Assembly (NCBI GenBank): GCA_019636275.1
Contig: JAHBXY010000001.1
Span: forward strand, 124,001 to 188,000
Origin: Planctomycetota bacterium
Lineage (GTDB): Bacteria; Planctomycetota; J058
Direction of reading: 5' to 3'
Length of the DNA stretch: 64,000 bases
A program made the translations under genes and the position numbers. Every line of letters starts with the position of its first letter. The first letter of the stretch is position 1. The notes beneath the pieces are model-generated. The model saw only the letters and a program-made list of their open reading frames with translations. It had not been told where the DNA came from and made no database searches. This document shows, one piece after another, positions 33,038 through 42,181 of this stretch.

Positions 33038-33622
33038 TCAGCGCCCCGCCCCCTCCACCGCGGCCACCGTCCGCCGCACGGCCTCGTCGAGCGCCTCGCC
33101 CATGGCCGCGGCCACCGCCGCCGGGTCGTCCTGGGGGACGGGTCTCTTGCCCACGAACGTGTCCTCGAGCCGCGCCGCGCCGTCGGGGCCGACGAGGAGC
33201 ACGCGCAGGACGACGGTGGCCTCGTGGCTGCCGGAGCCCACGACCTCCTCGAAGGCCGCCACGTGGACGTCGAGCACCGGCGCGTCGGCGCCGCTGCCGC
33301 GGCGGAAGGCGCCGCGCTCGAACAGCGCCCCCGTGAGGGCCGCCTCGACGTAGGAGGCGGGCGCCTCCGTCCAGCGCGCGCCGTCGTAGAAGCCGTACTC
33401 CAGCGCCGGCGTCGACCACACCATGCGGTCCCGCAGGTGCGCCGCCGCGCTCACGTCGCGCAGGCGCAGGGGCGCGCGCTCCTCCAGCGGGGCCTGCGCC
33501 GCGTCGGCCTGGCGCGGCACGACCGGCCCCGGGCGGAAGAAGCGCGGGGCCGGCACCTCCGACTTGCTCAGGCAGCCGCCGAGCAGGACGAGGCCGATCA
33601 TCAGCGTCGCGCGTCGGGTCAT
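33038..33622 (-). CDS. ABC-type transport auxiliary lipoprotein (PqiC/ABC_trans_aux-like)
   Basis: 194 residues, ATG at 33622 overlapping the stop of the MlaD gene (ATGA). The signal peptide ends in the lipobox LLGGC with Cys17, so it should be a lipoprotein. The mature part has VWSTPALEYGFYDGARWTEAPASYVEAAL, the LxYFDxxRWAxxP-like pattern of the ABC_trans_aux family, then a beta-rich region with LDVHVAAFEEVV and ATVVLRVLLVG. These lipoproteins partner MCE transporters at the outer membrane. It is the last gene of an MlaE-MlaF-MlaD-lipoprotein operon, where MlaC-type and MlaA-type genes are absent. Confidence 0.85.
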   Translation of the reverse strand: MTRRATLMIGLVLLGGCLSKSEVPAPRFFRPGPVVPRQADAAQAPLEERAPLRLRDVSAAAHLRDRMVWSTPALEYGFYDGARWTEAPASYVEAALTGALFERGAFRRGSGADAPVLDVHVAAFEEVVGSGSHEATVVLRVLLVGPDGAARLEDTFVGKRPVPQDDPAAVAAAMGEALDEAVRRTVAAVEGAGR

Positions 33623-34680
33623 CGCCGCCCTCCCGGGCCGGGCGGGCTCGGGCTGCGCCCGTGGATCACCGCGCCCGGGTCGCGCTCGAGCGAGGCGGCC
33701 AGGTCCGAGACCTTCTCCGCCGCGTCGCGCAGCGCCGTGAGCGCCTGGCGCAGCTCGGCCGAGGCGCCCCCCAGGTCGCGCGACAGCCCGCCGACCGCCC
33801 CCGACGTATCGCGCAGGCTGGCGGTCGTCGCCCCCAGGTCCGCCTTCTCGACGGCCTCCCTGACCGTGCGCGCCGTCTCGCGCAGCTCGGCCAGCAGCGC
33901 CGGCAGGGCGCCCGACTCGCCCGTGACGCCGCTCACGTCGCCGGCCACGTCCTCGAGGCGCCGCGCCGCCGCCTCGAGCGACACGAGCAGGGCGTCGGTC
34001 TTCTTCGCCAGCCCGGGGACGTCCGCCTGCGCGATCGCCTGGCGCGCGTCGGTCATCAGCGCCCGCGCGTCGGCCGTGAGCCCGGCGCCGTCGAGGGTCT
34101 GGAGGATCCGCCGCACGTCGGCCAGGAAGCCGCGCGCCTCCTCGAGGGCGCGGGGCACGTCCTCGGCCAGGCGCAGGACGGTCTCCTCGACGTTCTTGAG
34201 CGTCGACGGCGTCGCGGGCACGTAGCGCCAGGGCACGGCGAACGGCAGCTCCGGCATGGGCGTCTTCTGCGGGTCGAACAGGTCGAGCGACAGGAACTTG
34301 CCCCCGGTGATCCCCGCCGAGGCGAGCTGCACGCGCACCTGCGGCGGGACGAACGGCCGCTCGGGGTCGGCCTCCGACTCGCCGCGCGGCCGGAGCCCCA
34401 GCGACGCCAGCACGTCCTCGTAGAAGTGCATGAGGACGGCCACGCGCCGCCGGTCGGGCGCCACGCCGATCTGGGCGACGGTGCCGATCGACACGCCGCG
34501 GAACTTCACCTTCGAGCCCACGTCGAGGCCCTGCACGGACTCGTCGAAGTAGGTCCACGCCGGGATGATCTTGCGCTCGAACTGCTCGGCCCCGAGCCAC
34601 ACGATCGACGCCAGCCCCACGGCCAGCGCGGTGACGACGAAGAGGCCGAGCTTCCACTCGTTGGTCCGCTGTCCTGCCAC
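33619..34680 (-). CDS. mlaD: MlaD-family MCE lipid transport protein
   Basis: 353 residues, GTG start 3 nt after the stop of the ATPase gene. Residues about 11-30 are a single membrane anchor (GLFVVTALAVGLASIVWLG). The MCE domain covers about 38-135, with VQGLDVGSKVKFRGVSIGTV, the classical MCE signature, and a GITGGKFLSLDL segment. The remaining 200 residues are helical, Ala-rich and coiled-coil-like, longer than E. coli MlaD (183 residues) but normal for other Gram-negative groups. It forms the periplasmic ring that receives phospholipid from MlaE. The operon context confirms the call. Confidence 0.93.
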   Translation of the reverse strand: MAGQRTNEWKLGLFVVTALAVGLASIVWLGAEQFERKIIPAWTYFDESVQGLDVGSKVKFRGVSIGTVAQIGVAPDRRRVAVLMHFYEDVLASLGLRPRGESEADPERPFVPPQVRVQLASAGITGGKFLSLDLFDPQKTPMPELPFAVPWRYVPATPSTLKNVEETVLRLAEDVPRALEEARGFLADVRRILQTLDGAGLTADARALMTDARQAIAQADVPGLAKKTDALLVSLEAAARRLEDVAGDVSGVTGESGALPALLAELRETARTVREAVEKADLGATTASLRDTSGAVGGLSRDLGGASAELRQALTALRDAAEKVSDLAASLERDPGAVIHGRSPSPPGPGGRR

Positions 34681-34683
34681 CGG

Positions 34684-35451
34684 CTACCCGGCCCCCCCGC
34701 CGACGACCGGCGCCGCCGCTGCCTGCCTGTTGAAGAAGCGCCGCACGCGCGGGTCGTCGCTGCCGTCCCGCAGGGCGCGCGGGTCGCCCCGGGCGATGAT
34801 GCCCCGGGCGCCCTTGTCCAGCATGATGCACGAGGTTGCGATCTTGAAGATGCTCGGCAGCTCGTGCGTGACGAGCACCGTCGTCATGCCGAGGCTGTCG
34901 CTGAGCGTGAGGATCAGGTCGTCGAGCTCGACGGCGCTGATCGGGTCGAGGCCGGCCGACGGCTCGTCGAGGAACAGCACCGACGGGTCGAGCGCCATGG
35001 CCCGGGCGATCCCGGCGCGCTTCTTCATGCCGCCCGAGATCTCCGCCGGCAGGTGGTTCTCGAAGCCCTCGAGGCCGACGAGCGCCAGCTTGGCCCGCAC
35101 GACCGCCGCCCGGGCCGTGGGCCCCAGCGCCGTCCAGGCGCGCAGGGGCAGCTCGACGTTCTCGCCCAGCGTCATGGAGCCGAGCAGGGCGCCCGACTGG
35201 AAGAGCACGCCGAACGGCGGCCGCCCGCCCTGGCAGGCCGCCGGGTCGCGGCCGAGGACGGCGAGCCGCCCGGCCATCGGCACCTCGAGCCCGATCAGGT
35301 GGCGCAGGAGCGTCGACTTGCCGCAGCCGCTGCCGCCGAGGATCGCGAACACCTCGCCCCTGGGCACGTCGAAGGCCAGGTCGCGCATGAGCACGACCGG
35401 GCCCCAGCCGATCGTGAGCCCCTCGACCTCGATGACCGCGTCGTGGCCCAT
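34684..35451 (-). CDS. mlaF: MlaF-like ABC ATPase
   Basis: 255 residues. The ATG at 35451 shares one base with the upstream stop. Walker A is GGSGCGKST near 37-45, the Q loop is VLFQSGALLGSMTLGENV, the signature is ISGGMKKRAGIARAMALDP (SGGM as in MlaF), Walker B is VLFLDEPSAGLDP, and the His loop is VTHELPS. It powers MlaE-MlaD phospholipid movement across the inner membrane. A short Ala/Gly-rich C-terminus follows, as in many MlaF proteins where the tail contacts a STAS partner. Here the STAS domain is fused to MlaE. Confidence 0.95.
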   Translation of the reverse strand: MGHDAVIEVEGLTIGWGPVVLMRDLAFDVPRGEVFAILGGSGCGKSTLLRHLIGLEVPMAGRLAVLGRDPAACQGGRPPFGVLFQSGALLGSMTLGENVELPLRAWTALGPTARAAVVRAKLALVGLEGFENHLPAEISGGMKKRAGIARAMALDPSVLFLDEPSAGLDPISAVELDDLILTLSDSLGMTTVLVTHELPSIFKIATSCIMLDKGARGIIARGDPRALRDGSDDPRVRRFFNRQAAAAPVVGGGAG

Positions 35452-36584
35452 CAGCGCCCGTACAGGTGGAAGATGATGGTGAACATGGCGTCGAGGACCA
35501 CGAGCGCGAACAGGCTCGTGACCACGGCGGCCGTCGTCGAGCGGCCGACGCCCTCGGCGCCGCCCTTCGTCGACAGCCCGCGCTCGCAGGCGATCATGCC
35601 GACGGCCGCCCCGAAGACGACGCTCTTGATCAGCCCCTGGCCCACGTCCCACAGGCCGATCGCCTGCCGGGTGCGCTCGATGTAGGCCACGGGCGAGATC
35701 CCGAGCTGCCCCACGCCCACGACGAACCCGCCCAGGACCCCCAGCAGGTCGCTGAGCACGGCCAGGAGCGGCATGGCGATCACGAGCGCCACCAGGCGCG
35801 GGACGACCAGGTGCCGGTAGGGGTCGAGGCCCAGCGTGCGCAGGGCGTCGACCTCCTCCGACACGCGCATGGTCCCCAGCTCGGCCGCGTAGGAGGCGCC
35901 CGAGCGGCCGGCGACGATGATCGCCGTCATGAGCGGGCCGAGCTCGCGCGTGATCGACAGGCCGACCGCGTTGGCGACGAGCATCTCCGCGCCGAACTGC
36001 TTGAGCTGCACGGCCGACTGGAAGGCGATGATCAGGCCGATGAGGAAGCTGATCAGGACGACGATCGGCAGCCCGTCGGCGCCCACGCGCTCGAGCAGCC
36101 GCGCCACGTCGGGCCAGGGCACGCTCCGCGGCCTGGCCAGGCCGGCCGCGCTGGCGCGCGCGGCGCGGCCGACGAACTCGAGGACCGCGACCAGCTCCTC
36201 GTGGACCCGGAGCGCGAACGACCCCACCTGCTCGAGGATCCCCTGCTTGCAGGGCGGCGGGTGCAGGGCCGGCCGCCCCATGCGCTCGGCGTAGAGGTCG
36301 AGGAGCGCGCGCACGCGGTCGTTGGGGGCGACGAGGTCGACCGCCGCGCCGCGCCGCTTCGCCAGGTCGCGGAGCTGGATGAGGAGCGCCAGGACGCCGC
36401 CGTCGGCGCCCTCGACGCGCGACAGGTCGATCGTCGCCGCGCGCGGCGCCGCCTCGCCGCCGAGCCCCAGGCGCGCGTGCAGGTCCTCCCACAGGGCGCC
36501 CGCGCCCTCGAAGGCCAGGTAGCCCTCGAGCGCGATGACGGCCCCGCCCTCGTCGGGGAGCTGCGTTCCTGCGGCGTCGCTCAC
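35451..36584 (-). CDS. mlaE: STAS-MlaE fusion permease
   Basis: 377 residues, GTG start. Residues about 14-110 form a STAS-like domain (VIALEGYLAFEGAGALWEDL, ATIDLSRVEGADGGVLALLIQLRDL), the MlaB equivalent. The MlaE permease follows from about 160, with IGLIIAFQSAVQLKQFGAEMLVANAVGLSITRELGPLMTAIIVAGRSGASYAAELGTM, the diagnostic family segment. Four to five further membrane helices lead to the C-terminus. The fusion merges the regulator MlaB with the permease, a known arrangement. It is the first gene of the four-gene operon. A TAGAGT box lies 9 nt before the GTG. Confidence 0.95.
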   Translation of the reverse strand: MSDAAGTQLPDEGGAVIALEGYLAFEGAGALWEDLHARLGLGGEAAPRAATIDLSRVEGADGGVLALLIQLRDLAKRRGAAVDLVAPNDRVRALLDLYAERMGRPALHPPPCKQGILEQVGSFALRVHEELVAVLEFVGRAARASAAGLARPRSVPWPDVARLLERVGADGLPIVVLISFLIGLIIAFQSAVQLKQFGAEMLVANAVGLSITRELGPLMTAIIVAGRSGASYAAELGTMRVSEEVDALRTLGLDPYRHLVVPRLVALVIAMPLLAVLSDLLGVLGGFVVGVGQLGISPVAYIERTRQAIGLWDVGQGLIKSVVFGAAVGMIACERGLSTKGGAEGVGRSTTAAVVTSLFALVVLDAMFTIIFHLYGR

Positions 36585-36593
36585 GGGGCCGCG

Positions 36594-36599
36594 ACTCTA
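36594..36599 (-). promoter_or_regulatory. Putative -10 box TAGAGT of the Mla operon
   Basis: TAGAGT on the minus strand ends 9 nt before the GTG at 36584. No Shine-Dalgarno is seen in between. Confidence 0.45.
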
Positions 36600-36624
36600 A
36601 CCCGAGCTGCAGCCCCGTGTGACC

Positions 36625-38391
36625 TCAGGCCCTGGAGGCGTCGACGACGGCGCGCGGGGCCCGCGTCGGGTCGAGCGGCCCGAGCGGCGGGAGGTGCGCC
36701 GGCAGCCGCTCCTCCCACCAGGCGCGCGCGCGCTCCTGCGTCCAGGGCTCGTCGACCGCCGCCAGCAGCCGGCGCTTGAGCTCGAGCGCGTCCTGCGGGC
36801 GCTCGGCCGGGGCCTTGGCCAGGCAGGCGAGGACCACCTCGTCGAGCGCCGGCGGGAGCGGCCGCTCGAAGCGGCGCGACGGGGGCAGCGGCTGCGTGCG
36901 GGCGTGGTCGATCATGACCTGCATCGGCCGCTCCGACTCGAACACGTGCTTGCCCGTGAGCAGCCAGTAGGCCACGCAGCCGAGGGCGTAGATGTCCGCC
37001 CGCGCGTCGACCTCGCCCTCGGAGACCATCTCCGGCGCCATGAACGCCGGCGTGCCGACGATGAACCCCTCGCCGGTGAGGCGCGCCGAGCCGGGCGTGC
37101 GCGCGAACTTCGCCCCGGCCACGAGGCCGAAGTCGAGCACCTTGACGAAGTCGAGCGTCAGGCCCAGGCGGCAGGCGTAGATGTTCGCCGGCTTCACGTC
37201 GCGGTGGACGAGCCCCGCCGCGTGCGCCTCGGCCAGCGAGTCGCACGCCTGGGCCAGCAGGTGCACGGCGCGCGCCGGCGGCGCGGGGCCGTAGCGCTCG
37301 ACGAGGGTCTCGAGGTCGAGGCCCTCGAGCAGCTCCATGACGTAGTAGAAGGCGCCGTCGTCGGCCACGCCGAAGTCGTAGAGCGACACCGTGTGCGGCG
37401 AGCGCAGGGCGGCCGTCGCGCGGGCCTCGCGCTCGAAGCGCGTGAGCACCGTGCGCTGCTCGTCGTCGCCGCCCGCCGCGCCCAGGAGCTCGGGCTTGAC
37501 CAGCTTCACCGCCGCCGGCCGCGCCAGCATGGAGTGCTCGGCGCGCCACACCTCGCCCATGCCGCCGTGCCCCAGCCGCTCGACGAGCTGGTAGCTGCCG
37601 AGGCGCCGGGCCTCGCGCCGGGCCTGCGTCACCTGGCGGCCGAGGTCGCGCATGAGCCAGGCCGGGACGAGCGAGATCCCGGCGCAGATGTAGACGGGCG
37701 CGAACGCCTCGAACAGCGCCTGCGCCGGCGGCAGCGGGGCGCCCGCGCGCAGGCTCATGACGGCGAACACGGCCGGCCCGGTCGAGGCGGTGAGGACCGA
37801 CGTCGCCACGGCGCGCCCGACCGGCGCCGGGACGACGAGCGGGAAGAACGTGATCCACACGCACAGCCACGACAGGTGGGACAGGTCGTTCCGGGCGATC
37901 GCCTCCGGGCCGTGGAAGCTGGGCAGGGCGATCGCCAGGCCGCCGAGGACCTGGAAGGCCAGGCCCACGTGCAGGGTGGCCTCGGGCGAGAGGCGCCGGC
38001 TGCGCACGACGCCCAGGACGACGAGCGCCTGGAGGAGCAGCAGCGCCCGCCCCAGGCGCACGAGCCACAGGTTGGGAGGCGCCGCCCAGCCGAGCGGCCC
38101 GTAGATCGCCCAGGCGACCGCCGTCATGATGAAGAGGACCGCCGCCAGGACCATGCACACGAGCGCCAGGCGCCGCGCGGCCTGCTCGACGAACTCCGTC
38201 GACGGGCCGCTCAGGCGCGCCCCGCTCGCGCCGACCGACTCGACCGGGAGCGCCTTGCGGCACTCGCGCACGCAGGGGTCGTCGCCGGGCGCCGGGTGGC
38301 GCTCGGTCTCGGCCCCCGGTCGCTGCGCATCGTCGTCGGCGCGCAGCCAGCGCAGGGCCGTGGAGAGGCGGTGGGAGTCGGACTGCGTCAT
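36625..38391 (-). CDS. Ser/Thr protein kinase with N-terminal polytopic membrane domain
   Basis: 588 residues from the ATG at 38391; longer readings add only Arg-rich noise. Residues about 72-245 contain five to six hydrophobic helices; the first 65 residues are hydrophilic. The kinase domain spans about 265-540: glycine loop LGHGGMGEVWRAEHS, AVKLVKPELL (catalytic Lys), LVHRDVKPANIY (HRD), VLDFGLVAG (DFG), TPAFMAPEMVSEG (APE) and DIYALGCVAYWLLTGKHVF. All catalytic residues are present. In the usual PknB layout the kinase is N-terminal to a single membrane helix; here the order is reversed and the membrane part is larger, as in some planctomycete and myxobacterial kinases. The ligand is unknown. 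Confidence 0.92.
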   Translation of the reverse strand: MTQSDSHRLSTALRWLRADDDAQRPGAETERHPAPGDDPCVRECRKALPVESVGASGARLSGPSTEFVEQAARRLALVCMVLAAVLFIMTAVAWAIYGPLGWAAPPNLWLVRLGRALLLLQALVVLGVVRSRRLSPEATLHVGLAFQVLGGLAIALPSFHGPEAIARNDLSHLSWLCVWITFFPLVVPAPVGRAVATSVLTASTGPAVFAVMSLRAGAPLPPAQALFEAFAPVYICAGISLVPAWLMRDLGRQVTQARREARRLGSYQLVERLGHGGMGEVWRAEHSMLARPAAVKLVKPELLGAAGGDDEQRTVLTRFEREARATAALRSPHTVSLYDFGVADDGAFYYVMELLEGLDLETLVERYGPAPPARAVHLLAQACDSLAEAHAAGLVHRDVKPANIYACRLGLTLDFVKVLDFGLVAGAKFARTPGSARLTGEGFIVGTPAFMAPEMVSEGEVDARADIYALGCVAYWLLTGKHVFESERPMQVMIDHARTQPLPPSRRFERPLPPALDEVVLACLAKAPAERPQDALELKRRLLAAVDEPWTQERARAWWEERLPAHLPPLGPLDPTRAPRAVVDASRA

Positions 38392-38453
38392 GGCCGTCCC
38401 GCCAGCATGGAACGCCGGGGCCCGGCACGATAGTCCCACCTGCACCCGGTCCG

Positions 38454-40697
38454 CTAGTCGAGCACGACGAGCACGGGAACGGTCTGGGCTTCGAGCGCCT
38501 GGGCGCTCACGCGCCGCTCGATCGTCGTTCCGTCGGCGCCGTGCGCGGTGGCGGTCACGGTCACGGCGCCGGGCGGGAGGAGCGGCGTGGACCAGGCGGG
38601 GGCGCGCAGGCCGGGCTCCAGCTCCTCGCGGGCGCGGACGCCGGAGACCTCGTGGACGACGTCCAGCGTGAGGCGCCGCACCGGCCAGCGCGGGAGATCG
38701 ACGCCGACCCGGAGGCGGCCGCCGCCAGCGCGCAGGCGAGCGCGCGCCACGGCCGTGCCGCCGGGCGCGGGCTCCACCTCGACGCGCGCGAGCGCGTAAC
38801 CCCGGGCGCCGACCACCACCGCGAAGCGGGTCGGCGCGCGCACGCTCCACGGGTCCCGCAGTCGCTGACCGTCGAGGCTCCAGGCCTCGTGCCAGCTCGC
38901 CAGCGAGGCCCCCGTATCGAGGTCGACGGCTTCGACCTCCACCGTGGTCGGTGGCGGGTCGGCCCGCAGGAGCAGGGGCTCGCCGTCGAGGCGCACACCG
39001 AGGCGGGTGGCCACGACCACGCTACCGTCGCAAGCGATGACGTCCACATCGTCCCCAGCCAGTCCGCGCACGACGAACGCGCCTTCGTGGTCGGTGACGG
39101 CCGCCCCCCGCTCGTCGCTCGGGTCCAGGTCGTTCGGCCAGGCCGTCTCACCCTGGCCCGCCTTCAGGATCCGCACCTCGGCGAAACCCAATGGGCGGCC
39201 GACGTGGTCCACGAGCCGACCGCTCAGGACGCGCTCGGGCGCGAGCGCGACCCGCAGGTCGCTCGTGGGCGCCTGCACGTCGATGACGCGCTCGCCGAAC
39301 CCGGGGGCGGAGACGGACAGCCGTTGCGGGCCAGGAAGCAGGCCGTCGAGCTGGAAGGCGCCGTCCGGCCCGGTGCCCGCGGCGCGGCCGTGGCGAGGCT
39401 CGTATGCGAGGGCTTCGCCCGGCCCAAGGCGGGCCGGACCCGAGTCGCGGAGGCTGCCCCGCACCCACACGAAGCGCGGGCCATTCTCGTCGGGGAAGCG
39501 CGCCACCCGCGCCCCGGCGAGCGGCGCTCCGGACGCGTCCACCACCCGTCCGCTCACGGCGGCCGGCCGCTCCAGGCGCAGTCGCGTGCGGGCGCCTTCA
39601 GGGCCGACGAGCAGCGAGACCGGGCGGCGCTCCGCGTAGCCTTCGAGGCTCGCGGAGACCTGCGCCTCCGTGTGGGCCGGATGGAGGCTCGCCGCGAGGT
39701 CCTCGACGGTGAACTCGCCGTCCGGGCCGGCCGTCGCATGCCACGTCCAGGGCACGGGCGACTCCGGCCGGCGCGCGGCGCCGACCGCCCGACCGTCCTG
39801 GACCGGGATGTCCGCACGCACCTCCACGCGCGCGCCGGCGAGGGGCGCGCCGTGGGCGTCCTCGACCCGCCCGGTGAGGCGCAGGGGGAGGGGCAGGCGC
39901 ACCTCGAGGCCGGCCGCGTGCATCCGCTTCAAGGTCCCGGAACAACCCAGCAGGATCACTCCGTGTGAGACGCTCACGGCGGCCGGCGCTCGGCCCGGCG
40001 CGCGGACGATCGCCGTGTCCGGGAGCCAGCTGCTGGAGTCGGCCACGATCGCGAAGCGGCCGGACGCGTCGCTGCTGGCGCGGAGATCGAGCACCCGCGC
40101 GGCGCCGTGAGCCAGGCGCACCTCGGCTCCCGCGACCGGCGCCCCGTCCGAGTCGTCGACCACACGCCCCGCGACGACCACCTGGCTGCGCACGCGCAGG
40201 TCGAGCATCCGCGTCTCGTCCGCGGCGACGTCGACGCGCTGCTCGAGGGGGGCCTCGCGCTCCGCCGTCCAGGCGTCGTCGTCCGGCGGCGCGCCGGCGA
40301 TCCAGCGCGCCTCGAGGCCGGCCGCCGGGCGCAGGGCGATCGTCCACGGACCGGGGGCGAGCGCCAGCGAGAACGCGCCCTGGTCGTCCGTGGTCGCCAC
40401 GACCTCCCGGCGGTCGCGCGTGGCCACCACCTCGACGTGCGGCCAGCGACCTCCGAGGAGCAGGCGCACGTGCCCCCGAACGACGACGGGCGCCGATGCG
40501 ACGGCCGGCGCGGGCGTCGTCGCCGAGGCCGGCGGTTCGCGCTCGCCGGCGGCCAGGTCGACGGGCGGCGCGGGCGTGACGACCGCATCGCGTGGCGCGC
40601 CGCCGACGGGCGGGCGCGGGTCGTCGGGCGCGAGCAGGAGGGCCGGCGCCGCGAGCGCCGCCGTGAGGAGGGTGGCTACGCCCGCCGTCCGTCGCAC
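38454..40697 (-). CDS. Secreted protein with carboxypeptidase-regulatory-like repeats
   Basis: 747 residues from a GTG at 40697, chosen because a signal peptide begins there (VATLLTAALAAPALLLAP) and a TACGCT box is 6 nt upstream. After a Pro/Ala linker there are at least four beta-sandwich repeats, each opening with a Gly-Arg-Val-(Val/Glu)-Asp...Gly-x-Pro-(Leu/Val)-Ala-Gly-Ala pattern (near residues 175, 285, 405 and 520). A fifth, weaker unit precedes them. This is the CarboxypepD_reg-like/Cna-B-like fold, common in extracellular proteins with no enzymatic role of its own. No peptidase motif is visible. It lies 22 bp after the nucleoside hydrolase-like gene but has its own box. Confidence 0.8.
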   Translation of the reverse strand: MRRTAGVATLLTAALAAPALLLAPDDPRPPVGGAPRDAVVTPAPPVDLAAGEREPPASATTPAPAVASAPVVVRGHVRLLLGGRWPHVEVVATRDRREVVATTDDQGAFSLALAPGPWTIALRPAAGLEARWIAGAPPDDDAWTAEREAPLEQRVDVAADETRMLDLRVRSQVVVAGRVVDDSDGAPVAGAEVRLAHGAARVLDLRASSDASGRFAIVADSSSWLPDTAIVRAPGRAPAAVSVSHGVILLGCSGTLKRMHAAGLEVRLPLPLRLTGRVEDAHGAPLAGARVEVRADIPVQDGRAVGAARRPESPVPWTWHATAGPDGEFTVEDLAASLHPAHTEAQVSASLEGYAERRPVSLLVGPEGARTRLRLERPAAVSGRVVDASGAPLAGARVARFPDENGPRFVWVRGSLRDSGPARLGPGEALAYEPRHGRAAGTGPDGAFQLDGLLPGPQRLSVSAPGFGERVIDVQAPTSDLRVALAPERVLSGRLVDHVGRPLGFAEVRILKAGQGETAWPNDLDPSDERGAAVTDHEGAFVVRGLAGDDVDVIACDGSVVVATRLGVRLDGEPLLLRADPPPTTVEVEAVDLDTGASLASWHEAWSLDGQRLRDPWSVRAPTRFAVVVGARGYALARVEVEPAPGGTAVARARLRAGGGRLRVGVDLPRWPVRRLTLDVVHEVSGVRAREELEPGLRAPAWSTPLLPPGAVTVTATAHGADGTTIERRVSAQALEAQTVPVLVVLD

Positions 40698-40703
40698 GGG
40701 GCC

Positions 40704-40709
40704 AGCGTA
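40704..40709 (-). promoter_or_regulatory. Putative -10 box TACGCT of the repeat protein gene
   Basis: TACGCT on the minus strand ends 6 nt before the GTG at 40697, within the 22-bp gap to the upstream gene. Confidence 0.4.
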
Positions 40710-40719
40710 GCAGTCGACG

Positions 40720-42153
40720 TCAGCGCCCGCCGGTGCGGGTCGGGCGCAGGTGTCCGGTGAGGAACGGGATGAACGCGGCGCGGTCGACGGCGGCCGACAG
40801 CCGGTGCGGGCCGCCTGCACGCGGCACGAACGTGCCGAACGCCGCCCAGCGGTGGACGAGGAGGTGCCCGGCCGGCGTCGGTGTGACGAAGCGGCCGGGG
40901 TAGACGGCCTCGGCGACGGTCAACGCGTCGTGCGGGCAGGTGCCGCGGACCTGCCGGCGGAAGATCAGGCTGCGGTAGGCCAGCCACTCGCGCAGGAGGC
41001 GCCCGACGACGGCCGCCTCGGGTGGCGCCTCGGCCGCGAGCAGGTCGAGGCACGCCTGGGCCGCCTCGGGGTCGTCGTCGGGGTCGCCGGCGGGGTCGTC
41101 AGTGTCGAAGCCAGCGCCCCACCAGAGCTGCCCCGTGACGTGGTGGTCGACGACGTCGATCCGCAGGTCGGAGTCGAACACCCGCACGGCGGCGAGCACG
41201 TCGGCCGACAGGTTGTGGTTCGGGAAGAAGCCGAAGCAGCCGCCCGGCGCGACTGGCACGTCGGGCGGCGCGTAGGGCAGGTCGGCGGCGCGCTCGCCGT
41301 GCCGGCTCCCCAGGCCCATGACGACGACGCGCGGCACGCGTGCCGGGAGCGTCGGGTCCAGGGCCAAGGCCCGGGCGAGGTTCGTGAGCGGGCCGATGCA
41401 GACGATCGTCACCTCGCCCGGGCGGCGCGCCGTCTCGTCGACGATGAACCGCGCCGCGGGCCACTCGCGCGGCGAGCGCCCGGGGAGGAAGTCGGCCTGC
41501 GCCTCGAGGCGCGCGACCTCGGCGTCCGTCAGCACGCCCAGGCCCTCGGTGCCCGTGTGCCACACCGGCCGGTGCGTGCCCAGCGGCGTGCACTCGCCCG
41601 CGACCACGGGCGGCGCGGCCCGCCCGCGCGCCGCCTGCACGATCCGCGCGGCGACGGCCGCTCGCAGGGGGGCGTGGCCGTAGACGGTCGTCACGCCGAC
41701 GAGGTCCACGTCGGCGGGTGGCAGGCGCAGGAGGAGCAAGAGCGCCAGCGCGTCGTCGACGTCGGTGCCCAGGTCGGTGTCGAGGAGCAGTCGCACCGGT
41801 CGCGCCGGGGCCACGCGCAGCGCGTCGGGCAGGCCGTCGGGCAGGGCGGGCGCCGCGGTCAGCGCCGCGGCCGGCGCCGCGGCCGGCAACGCGAGCCAGG
41901 CGCGCAGGCGCTCGGCCTCGTCGGCGTCGACGCGCAGCGGCTCCGAGCGGTAGGGGCAGCGCACGTCCTTGTAGGGGTAGGCCTCGTCCTGCGCCGTGCG
42001 CCCGTCGGCCTCGCCGCCGCGCTCGAGCACGCGCAGGGCGCGCGCCGCGTCGTCGAGCGCCGGGGGCGGCGCCCAGGCGCGGCGCCGTCGAACGAGCGCG
42101 GCGCCGAGGGCGAAGGCGACGAGCAGGGCGGCCCCGGCCGCGGCCTCGATCAC
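40720..42153 (-). CDS. Membrane-anchored inosine-uridine nucleoside hydrolase-like protein
   Basis: 477 residues, GTG start with GGAGG 4 nt upstream. Residues about 3-20 are an N-terminal membrane helix followed by Arg residues. The nucleoside hydrolase core begins near 118 with LLLDTDLGTDVDDALALLLLL, a variant of the DTDxGxDD calcium site with one extra residue. GVTTVYGH, VCIGPLTNLARAL and NHNLSADVLAA follow, the last standing for the NxxxDP motif. Relatives hydrolyse the N-glycosidic bond of nucleosides; the insertion form is found in less-studied subfamilies. A 150-residue C-terminal extension is unexplained. It follows the Rieske gene by 28 bp, so cotranscription is likely. Confidence 0.75.
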   Translation of the reverse strand: MIEAAAGAALLVAFALGAALVRRRRAWAPPPALDDAARALRVLERGGEADGRTAQDEAYPYKDVRCPYRSEPLRVDADEAERLRAWLALPAAAPAAALTAAPALPDGLPDALRVAPARPVRLLLDTDLGTDVDDALALLLLLRLPPADVDLVGVTTVYGHAPLRAAVAARIVQAARGRAAPPVVAGECTPLGTHRPVWHTGTEGLGVLTDAEVARLEAQADFLPGRSPREWPAARFIVDETARRPGEVTIVCIGPLTNLARALALDPTLPARVPRVVVMGLGSRHGERAADLPYAPPDVPVAPGGCFGFFPNHNLSADVLAAVRVFDSDLRIDVVDHHVTGQLWWGAGFDTDDPAGDPDDDPEAAQACLDLLAAEAPPEAAVVGRLLREWLAYRSLIFRRQVRGTCPHDALTVAEAVYPGRFVTPTPAGHLLVHRWAAFGTFVPRAGGPHRLSAAVDRAAFIPFLTGHLRPTRTGGR

Positions 42154-42181
42154 GCGACCTCCAGCCCATACGTCCCCCGAG

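Noticed and set aside
31352..34225. A plus-strand open frame of about 957 codons across recJ and the MlaD gene
   Set aside because: Antisense to three clear genes; a high-G+C shadow.
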